This document shows positions 53,054 to 63,100 of a stretch of 64,000 nucleotides of DNA, piece after piece. A program made the position numbers and the translations under genes. The first letter of the stretch is position 1. Each line of letters begins with the position of its first letter. Source of the stretch: Varroa destructor (taxonomy: Eukaryota > Arthropoda > Arachnida > Mesostigmata > Varroidae); NCBI RefSeq assembly GCF_002443255.2, contig NW_019211459.1, positions 1,802,838 through 1,866,837 on the forward strand, given 5' to 3'. Under the pieces are notes generated by a model, which saw nothing but the letters and a program-made list of their open reading frames with translations, ran no database searches and had not been told where the DNA came from.

Positions 53054-53371
53054 CTCACTGGCAGCGGCTTTGTAGCAGCTGCGAAGGTAGGCAGTTGCCA
53101 GACGTGTCGCCACCGGCGTTCGTTGTTGATAATCAGCAACAACTTTGCTGTGCAACGCGGTGCGCCTTAGAGAAAGAAGTAGTCTCGTCAACGAGCATCT
53201 TTCAAGTGGTGTCACCGTGTCCTTCACTAACAGCCAAATCCGATCGCTGCAATCTCGATCCTCAGTAACGACAGAACTAGAAGTCGTGCAAATCGAACAA
53301 TACCCACTGGTGAGACGGGCCTTCTCCGCCGGCTGGTAGGACCTGGCTCGCTCTGTTGATTGCTGTTAGCT

Positions 53372-53497
53372 TTGTTGTTGTTGTTGTTGTTGTTGTTGTT
53401 GCTGCTGCTGCTGCTACTGCTGCTGTCGCTGTCGCTGTCGTCGTCCCTGCGACAACCGATGTTTACTACTACTACTACAACTACTACTACTACTACC
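53372..53497. repeat. Compound trinucleotide repeats (GTT)n, (GCT)n, (GTCGCT)n, (ACT)n
   Basis: GTT repeat 53374-53400, GCT repeat 53401-53424, GTCGCT repeats to about 53441, and ACT repeat 53464-53497. They lie about 0.5 kb before the SH2B start codon. The Ser/Asn-rich minus frame and the Leu-rich plus frame across it are repeat artefacts. Confidence 0.93.
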
Positions 53498-53985
53498 GCT
53501 ACGCCTACTACTAGCGAGAGGCAGCCCGGCAGACAGACGCACGGAGTAACTGCGTTCTCAAACAATAGCGTGACTAGTGGAACAGCGTAAACATGTCAAC
53601 AATGAAAAGAAGTGAGTAGTACAATAAACAGCGAAAGCTTCCGGCTTTTACACTGGCGAATAGAGAAAACAAAATAACGAAGATGCAGGAGATCATCAAA
53701 ATGTGAACGAAGCTCAGTGTTGTAGTGGTAACACCAACGAACCACAGTGGACAACAAACGGCCGCCATTATCATCTTATGACATATTTATCGTATCTATC
53801 GACAATTAGCCAACTCTACAATTATTCGAGACCTAACAAGCGCGCGCGGCTACGAACACTGTGCGCTGCGAGTCATCACCTCAATACCACCGTCGTCGCC
53901 CTCACGATGGCGATGGCACCTGCGTGAAACTGTTTTACGTGTTAGAGAACAGGCAGCTTTGCAGGGACTTCCCTAGAAACCGAAG

Positions 53986-54120
53986 ATGGCTGGATCATTT
54001 GATAGCTGGAGTGAGGGATTAGCGGTGCAGCTGGCCGCTCAGGTGGAGGCGAGTGCGGTTCAACGCTCTTCGGGACCTCCCACTATCGACGAGATGCAAC
54101 TGTTGGTCGATAAACTTAAG
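53986..54120 (+). CDS. Lnk: SH2B/Lnk coding exon 1 (inferred start)
   Basis: ATG in context CCGAAGATGG, with an in-frame TAG four codons upstream, so translation should start here. It reads [18 protein letters not shown], then a helix-like stretch ending MQLLVDKLK, and stops at donor GTAAGG in phase 0. Codons 1-45. The sequence does not resemble the usual WREFCE.HARAAA dimerisation start, although a Trp and Glu four residues in might be a trace of it. Linkage to exon 2 rests on phase and position only. Confidence 0.6.
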
Positions 54121-57100
54121 GTAAGGGCGAATGCCCTGATTTTGTTTTGATTCGCTGTCACTCATCCAACTCCTGTTTCATTTGGAGAGGAAAAAACGGT
54201 GAAGCTTTATTATTGTATACTAACGGAGCCAGACGAATTTGCCGTGTCAGACATACAACCACGAAGTCTTGGGTTCGATCATCAGCTGAAGTCCTGTCGT
54301 TGTTTAAACAAGAATACTGTATGCACTAACTAAGAAAACTCCTCCATTTATTATTTAAGTTATAAGCATCACGGATATTCGCCGTTTACTCAATGCCGAG
54401 TAATTTAACCGTAAATATCACTAGAGTGTCTTGGGGGGTTTGGATTCTGACAAGTTTAAAACGTGCTAACAATTATACGTACCCTTTAAGAAGACGCTAA
54501 TACGTTTCCTAACAATCACTGCTCGATTTCAATTAAGCTCATGTACTAAATGTTTGTTCTGTAAACAGATAAATTGTCTCGTGGGATATGTTAGTTAATT
54601 GCTTTCACTGGGTAGTGACTCTGTGTTAGATATTTTTCTTATCGTTCTTTCTATATATTCATATTTTCTTATCTAGTTTATTATTTTAGTTAATGATTTT
54701 CTTCTGTTTCTTATCCAAGAGTTCCGAATCGTAAAGCTGTGAACATTTTCATTCTACTTAGCTACATTATAAATGTAATATATCCTTGTATTTTGCTTCA
54801 TTGTTATTAAAAGGGAGCGATACGAAACCGCGAGGGGAAGTGACGTTACTAAGCCACTAATGAAAATTAACATTATTTGGTTTTTTCAACTTATTTAAAC
54901 TTTAAATTTTAGAATTCTGTTCATTGTCCCGTAATAGCTCGACTACAAAAGCTATCAATTAATCTGCCCCCTAAAACGAGCAACTACCTGATGCTCCAGT
55001 CGTCTGATACAGCGGTCGGCTAGGACAAGCACTCGACGTGGACTTCAATAAGAGGAAACGAGATTTTGCTGGTAATACTGCTGAAGTAGATTTTGTCCTA
55101 TTTCGTAGCTTTTCACTTATTAGGAGAAGAGGCCCGTTCTCTAAAGCAGCAGCAGCGGCAGTAGCAGCGGCAGCAGTAGCAGTACACTAAACCCTTTTAA
55201 CTGAAAGCTATCACTCCATATATTCCCTCGTAATATTTATATTGCAAACAGTCTCATTAAATCTTATATCCTTGTAAGTATCATATCCACCCTTTGTAGT
55301 TAGTAAATAATGATACTCAATGCGCGGCATAACCTATAGGAGATCACTTTTTAATTGAGGAGTCCATAAAGATTGTCCTCTACCTATTGATATTTGCAAA
55401 AATGTCATGTTTAATTATATATCTGCTCATGTAGGATATTAAGGAAGTTCGCCATATTCAGAAATATATTTCGAGGTTTATTGTCTTTATTGGGCAAGGA
55501 TCTACCCGCTGCACCCGTCAGAGGCTCAGATGGCTAATTACATCCAAAAATTATATATCTATTGTATCTTTGCTGAAGCTATCGAAAGCTGACATTGGCC
55601 CTTAGGCGCCAGATGACATATAATTATATCATAGCACAAAAATGGCATCTAGTGCAGCGTGGCCTTCGGTTCGGCCGAACTTGTCCTTCTAGTGTTTAAA
55701 TTGCTCTGGCTTACGCTGCAGTACGTTTCTACGAGTTATGGTTTACTCTCGGCTTAATTGCCTTTGAAAATGCACACCTACATTTAAATAAGGTTTTTAT
55801 ACACAATCAAGATCTCGGTATAAGCAAGATATTTTTTTTTTTTCGAAAAGGTGCGTTAGGACAGCAATGATGGTAGGCAAACGTCTGTTCCTTAATATTT
55901 CTTAAATTTAGCTAAGAGTACGTCTGGAAAGTACGTACCATTACAGGTTATATAGGCTTCGGCTACACCATTGGCTATTGTCATAATAATAAATTGCTTT
56001 AATCACCCGATCGACGCCATGCCGTATTTTGCCTATGGAGTCGACTACTTATATTCAACAATTATTGTCACAAGCCTTGAATTAGGGTGATCCTAGACGA
56101 TCAGGCATTGCTGATAAATTAATTTTTATACATTGGTTACGTATTTAATCAGAGGAACGTCAGTACGAGTAAACTGATCATGGAAATCAATGGCTAAGAT
56201 ATGGAGAGCTAAAACAAGGCCTCCGCTGTACAATTTCTATACGTGCTGATAGCACCACCATAATAATCTCTGATAGTCTCCAGGTTTCTAGCGTAGATTT
56301 AGAAGCAAGCGTGTTTTAGTGACGAAACAGAGAACTACAGAACACTCAGCCGCTGCTTCTATCGAGAATAAGCTATTCTTTCATACGTGCGAGAGCTTTG
56401 TTTTCGTATAATGAATCGAACCGAGTCTTACTATCGAACTATAAGTTTTTTTTTGCACGTTTTACTCTCTATTACTATAGAAAATTAGTTAACTGTTTGT
56501 ATTTAGCACTGCCTTATCTTGCTTCTGGCATCCTCTTTTCGCTCCTAAGTAGCACTATTTTAAGTGATTTATCAAGTCAAACGTGCTCTCGAGTAGGCTC
56601 TATTCTTCGAATATTATAAAAACTACATCATAGCTGCACAATGATATCTACATGTAGAGTAACATTGACAAAATGCGGATCCTTGTTCATGCCAGCCTTC
56701 TTCGGTATTCTGAAACGAGATTCGTTTTACACAAACTATTGGTAGCCATTGGCTTTTGTTTACTCTTCGATTTTTTTCAACCAGACAGCCCATCTGTTCC
56801 ACATAATATCATACTTGTTTGTAATTTTAGAAAATATATAAAAACAAAAATAGAATTTCATAAAATTAAATGTACATTATTAGAATAGTGAAACTGCTTT
56901 TGTAGACTTACAATGCCCCGCATGTTCCCCACGTAAACAGATCATTTATCCTTCTGGATCTATACGTTTTTTCAGCATTCATGTCAGTCAGCCCTCTTCT
57001 ACGAATAATATTTTAGAAATACAATAAACTTTCGAGTACGACTATAGGGTTACACGAATCTTGTTGTTCAAAGCTACAATAATAAGTTGATACGTTAGCG

Positions 57101-60100
57101 AGCGTTTCGAAAGAAAGGTTGGCTGCTTTCTAATGATAGATAAAGATGTTTTAAATGAAAATACTGTACATCAGGTACCTGATGTTCTTCCAGAACCAGT
57201 GAATTTATAACTAGATACAAGGGATCAAAAGTAACCGCAACCATTGCAAGGACTATATAACTTCAGGCTTGATCTCTTTCGTCTAACTTTCAACAACATA
57301 CTAATATTTCGTCTGCTAGCTACTTATATCAGGACTAGCCGGGATTATTTAGCTAAAGCTCAAGTCTGCTAAATATTGTACGTATTTGCAATCCAGCTTC
57401 AGTTCGATTTCTGTTTATTTTAATTTTCAGGAGATTCTCCTCAGTCGCGGTCAAACGGAGTCCGGCGTTTGGAAGCCTGGGATTGATAAAGGCTCAAATG
57501 CACCAGGATTGACGAAAGCGACAGATGTCGTTTTAAGTGACGACATGGCACCAAAGGACCATGAGCCTCGGGACAACTATTTTGCTCTCCTAACAACAGC
57601 AACAACAACGACAACAACGACAACGATAACGGTCGCTAGTGATAACGTTGACGAGAAGCGGTCATCGTGCTTGTTGCTTATATCGGTGACACCGAATGAA
57701 TCCCAAGGGACAGAATCCTTGGGTCCACAATTTGCGGACCAGCAACAGGTAGATACCTGTGGACTTCGTCTGCATCAGTATCTCTCTATCGACATAATGC
57801 ATATCCGTTTCACATTACGCTGGAATGAAAAATTTATGTGGGAAATATGAGCAACATAGGCTAGACCTAGCGATTAAACGACGAGTTCTCAACATTCACA
57901 CCATCTCCAATAAGTTCTTAAGTACAACTGCCACAATCTGTTGCTCATTTCCATCCCTCAGATATAATACTAAAATAAAACAAGGGCCTAATCTATCATT
58001 CCCAGAATATAGAAACATTCCTTATTATAACATATACCACGAATAAGTACTTTGAACGGTTTCTGTGCGGAATTGATAAAAAGCAATCCTCACCCATAAG
58101 CTGTTGAATAAATTTGTTTTGCATTCTATTTCTGCAGTCGACCGTGCCTGCCGGAACGAACGACTCATCAAACGGGGCTTTGTTAATGTCTCCGTCGACC
58201 TCTTCTAGCCTAAGTGATCAGCCTCTTGTTCAGTTGGCAAGTCCAGCTGCCGCGTCTAGCACAATTAGCAGCTCTTCGATGACGCCAACTTTCGCTGTGA
58301 CAACATCTACAACAGGTAGCACCACGACGGCGGGAAACATTGGGTTAACCGCATCAAAAAGCGCACTCACATCCACCGCCTTGGTTGAGCCCGATGCTCC
58401 ACGTGCCCGTAGTAGGTCAGCAACTTTCTTTCGGCGCATCTCATTCCGTGGACTTCGTCGGAATCTCTTTAACAACCACAGTAATGCTAACAGGTACTAC
58501 CCACTATTAATTGATTCCATGACAGAGTTCGGAATGAACCCTGTACGCAGAACGTATCATAGCTATAGTTGCTTTGGGCACTCACAGATAAAGAACAGGG
58601 GCAAACAGAGTGAAGTAGCGACTAATCATGTAGCTTGCTTTTAGACTGGTTCAAGTTCACGCTTTGATTCAACCCGAAAAAAAACATTTATCTCTGTCTC
58701 TACATTCGCCTGCTCTGGACGCTTATACACTATTATTGGCTTAACGACTTCCGTCTGCGATTGGGGGGGGGTCACAGCACTGGGGCATCAAGCGAACAAG
58801 ATGCTACTCCTTCAACTTCCGTTCCTGGAACAGAACTATCTAATGGCGAGACCGGTGCTGCTCCAGCAGCAGCAGCAACAGCAGCAGCAGCAAACCCCAG
58901 TGGTGGAAGCGGCGGCGGGGGAGGACTTTTGTCTGCTGGACCTCGAGCTGTGCGTTCTCGTTTGGAGCGTCTTCGACAGCATCGGATCGCCGCGGAGTGC
59001 TTGAAGGAGGCGGTTGTCGAACTTCTTGTTCCAGACGATGATGAAATTGGTGGAACTGGAGCGGCAGGTCTTGGGGCACATCCCAGAGGCCATAAATGGA
59101 CAAGGTCAGTATATCATACAATAATGCCCTTGTTTTTCGAAATGTCTTTTCCACAGTCTACCTTCAGATCGTATGAAATTGTTAGAAACTGCGGGTCTGT
59201 AACTAAAATTTAACGCGCAACGGTTTCAGCTGCACTATTGATAATTGTCATAGGAAAAAAGCAGCCGACCCTTTAGCATCTCTACGTGGCAGCAAATTGT
59301 CGTTAACGAACGTATTAACACTGCGGAGAATTTTTGCTGGAGTGTAAGTTATGTATCAAGGGAACCTGCATTTTTATTCAAACAATTATATCAGTGCGTT
59401 GGCGATTATCGAAGAACAAAGTGTTCTCTATAATCCATAGACAATATGGTCATCGCTAATGATCATATTAACAAGTATATCTGCAGGTATATGTGGCGTG
59501 CAATGAAATAAGAATTAGAGACCTTGTGGCCGCCAGTCACTAACCTTGTTCCTAGGCCATTTCGGTGAATTATTAGTAGCTTCTGATGATATTAGTTTAT
59601 GTAAATAATTTATGTAAAACATATATAGCTCCCAGCTACGGTGGAAACAGAAAAGTTACTCTTAGGGGGAATGCTACTTCGCTGCGTCTGTCGTTGTTGT
59701 ATTCATGTGATGTTGGTCGTAACAGACGTACGCGTATCTTTCAGATGTCGGCTCTCGCTAGTACGAATATCTGCTGGATGTCTATTGGAATTTTACGTTC
59801 CTCCCAAAGCACTCCGAGCAAAAAAAGGTACGTTTACTTTATACAGATGGATGATATTGAATTGGTCAAAACGTAGTGACCTTTATATCTGAGAAGGGAC
59901 ACCATGCTCTATTCACACGTGTCTGCCACTCCACGACCACTTTTTTATTCCGTCTCGCCTGTCAAAAATATCAAATCGATGTTTTCCATCCGTTGCCCAG
60001 TGCCCTGCTTTTCCTAAGTATTTCTGTGCATACAATACCTATCCAGCTTTACCGAACGCAGATCACAATATTTTTAATACGAAGGTTGAACTAGTTCTAG

Positions 60101-63100
60101 GTTAGGCGGATTTTCTAGAGTTACTTAATCCATTTTTCACAACATCAGTTTTCATCGTCTAGAAGAATTTACCTAGCTTAATTATTTATTTGCATTTTTT
60201 CCTGAAACGAACATCAAATATGGTGATGATTTAGCAGCACAACAATTCAGGATTAAAATGTTTCTACTGACAATAATAAGAATTATATCTCCAGAGGTAT
60301 AAAATGTTCGTATTCTTTACGTTCATCTCCAGGAGTTTTTTGTATGCTACTAACGGAAGTTCGTGAAACAACTGCGCTGGAAATGCCTGATCATGAAAAC
60401 ACATTCGTCCTACGCGCGACCCAAGCGGGATACGCATTAGCTGCAAGGTGTACCACAGGAGCGACAGCATCTGCGACCAGCTCTCAGCAGTCTCAACAAA
60501 AGGTCCCTACGCAACAACGACAGTCAGGGGCCTTAGTTAACGTAACGACCACAACCGTCGCCAGTGCACAGTACAATTCAACGACACAGACACTTAACGC
60601 TGGTCGACGCTCAGAGACACTCGGGTGTTCACGTGCGAGTGCAGTAACAGCAAATCGAAGCAAGGAACCCGAGAATGCTGCAAGAACTGAAGTTAGTATT
60701 AGTAACGAAATCCTTTGAAGGCCTTTCAGGTAGGATTTAGGTTTGTCTAGGCTAAAGCGACATTAATCGAACGACTGATCGCTGAAATGCTATTTGGTTC
60801 GGTTTGCAATTGATTTTTATTCAGATTTCTACTTCTGATGGAGGAGCAACTGCTGGAACAAACCTACGACCTCAACAAGAGTTCATTATACAAGCTGGCG
60901 ATGCGGCCGCAATGCGCGGCTGGATAAACAGTTTACGCTTCTATGCGGGCGTAGGTTCTGGGGACGGTTCAATGTCAGGTCTAGGTCTCGCAGGATCGTC
61001 TTTGGGTGGCGACGGCTATCCACATTTAGCGACGCATCACGATTCAACCGGAAGTCACCGACCACGCTCAGCAACTGCTGCCTCGGATACTTTGAACCGG
61101 TTACGCGAGCAGGCCTCAAACAAGCGGCAACCACCGCTTGAGGAAACACCCATTCCTCCGGGAAGTGGCCCTACAACTAACGCGTCTGGTCGACTAGTAG
61201 CGCTTTCGGAAAGTCAGGGAGCTCTCGGGGCTGGAGCACAAGGAGGACTCGTTCTTTTTGCAGGGACCACCGATACTGAAGGGGACATTGCCGCTCAATT
61301 AGTCGAGTATCCCTGGTTTCATGGCACGCTATCCAGACAGGTAATAGAACTAGGAGAAATATAGCTATGTATTTAAGCAAGCTTGCAATCATGTCAACTT
61401 GCAATCATGTGTACATTATAAAACTTAACTCGTGCTTACCTGATCTGACGCCGTCTGAAAATGGGGCAGGCTGCGCTGAGTTCCATATGAAAGCTTTGTC
61501 AACCAGCTTGCACTGACCATGCTCTTATTGTAGGATGCCGCCATGTTGGTATTACGAGATGGACCATCAGCTCACGGCTTCTTCCTCGTACGACAATCTG
61601 AAACACGAAAGGGAGAGTTTGTACTCACCTTTAATTTCCAAGGTAAATCATGAAGCCAACTAAAATCTTCTTTTCTATAGAATTTAGATTGTTTCTCAAT
61701 CTAATCAAAAGTTGTACCACAAATGCGCTGCAAGTGGGCTATTATGAGCACTGTGAATTATAAATATAGAATAAGCTGGTGTATCTCGAACCTTGTTTTA
61801 TGGCAAAAAAAGAAGCTAGTTTTTCTTTTTTTCGATATAAAATCGTGCCTTGCCATTACTGTGATTAGTATTTGACTGTATACGCTACAACCGGTACCAA
61901 ACTGTATAGGTCGAGCAAAGCATTTACGTATGACGATCAACGGCGAGGGCCAGTGTCATGTACAGCACCTATGGTTCCAAAGCGTATTCGATATGCTTGA
62001 ACATTTCCGATTGCACGCCATTCCCCTCGAGAGTGGAGGAACATCCGATGTGACCCTTACCGAGTTTGTACTCAATCAACCGTTCATTCTCCATACGACG
62101 CCTCCGTCCAACGCAACAACGCTGCATACGCCGACCCAGGTTGGATGCTGGCCTATTATTAGTTCATAATATTAATAATAGCATAGTATTTCGTAGTAAC
62201 CTAAATCTCTCCATGGAGAAAATCTAAACAAACAACAGGAGGAATCAAGCGATTATTGATGTCGTTTCATTACAGACGATGCTAAACGGTCCCATGGAGG
62301 ACATAGGTGATCATACACCTACCATTTGTTATAAAGCAAAGCGAGTTCAAAGACGATGTACTCAGTAGCGGAAACCTATGGTGGCAGAAAAGTAAGATGT
62401 CTCATTATTCTGGCTAACAGAAACAAAAGACATATTGCTAAGCATCACTCCAAAAATGTCGAGACGCTAATGGCATCGTACGTGGGCGACGCTAAGCGTC
62501 TTGATGTGAGCCAGTGTGCTAAAAGGGCAAATCACGAACGATTCGGAAAAGCTTGTAACAGTCGCAACAAATATATAATACATATCAACCCTATCTACGC
62601 AGTTAGCGATCAGCGAACGAAGTACTATACTGTTTTAACAGTTTATCTATCACTTAGTAAATGAGTAAGGCCAATCCTATAGGGGCCGACCCATTAGGGT
62701 CACTCAATTAGTGCCTAAGCAAGCCATCCCAAATTGAGCTTGTGGTGCACAGATCAGAATATGGAAGCCTTCTTAAAATGGACAACAGCTAGGATAGGTC
62801 AGAAACACGAACTTGGAGTAACACGGTGACATTGAGGCTAGACGCGAGCGAGACTCGTTAGTGAGACGATGTTTGTTCTAGGTTATCTATTTGACAGCCT
62901 TCATCTACCGTACACCCCTTAGATGCATGCTTAGACGGAGCCCAGCTTTAGCTTCTCATCTAAATCACCTGCCCAGATTATGTCAGTATCACAACGAATA
63001 AATATTGGTCATCTGTGAGAACAAGTACAACGAGTCCATAAACGAACTTTACTTACCAGCAGCAGAGGTACCCTAATAATCGCAAAGTTGTGTGAACTGG

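Larger units (their letters stand above)
47601..53964 (+). promoter_or_regulatory. GC-richer, repeat-dense 5' region of SH2B/Lnk (inferred promoter and 5' UTR)
   Basis: From about 47.6 kb the composition shifts towards even base content and stays so up to the first SH2B coding exon. It is full of CAG/CTG, GTT, ACT and GCC repeats, and frames are open on both strands with no family match. This suits a long promoter and 5' UTR. Donor-like sites TTG/GTGAGT at 49999 and TGG/GTGAGT at about 49711 could end 5' UTR exons. Acceptor CTTTGCAG at 53957-53964 would then start the coding exon. The transcription start is not visible. Confidence 0.4.

Noticed and set aside
52808..53227. 139-codon minus-strand frame, Gly/Ser-rich
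   Set aside because: Its length comes from a GCC/GCT repeat that removes stops from several frames at once. No conserved domain flanks the repeat, and the neighbouring poly-Ala frame is equally open.
53227..53590. Overlapping Ser/Asn-rich (minus) and Leu/Thr-rich (plus) frames
   Set aside because: Produced by GTT, GCT and ACT repeats; no start context or family match.
54200..54290. tRNA or SINE-like B box (GGGTTCGATC at about 54268)
   Set aside because: No matching A box at the right distance and no cloverleaf could be drawn.
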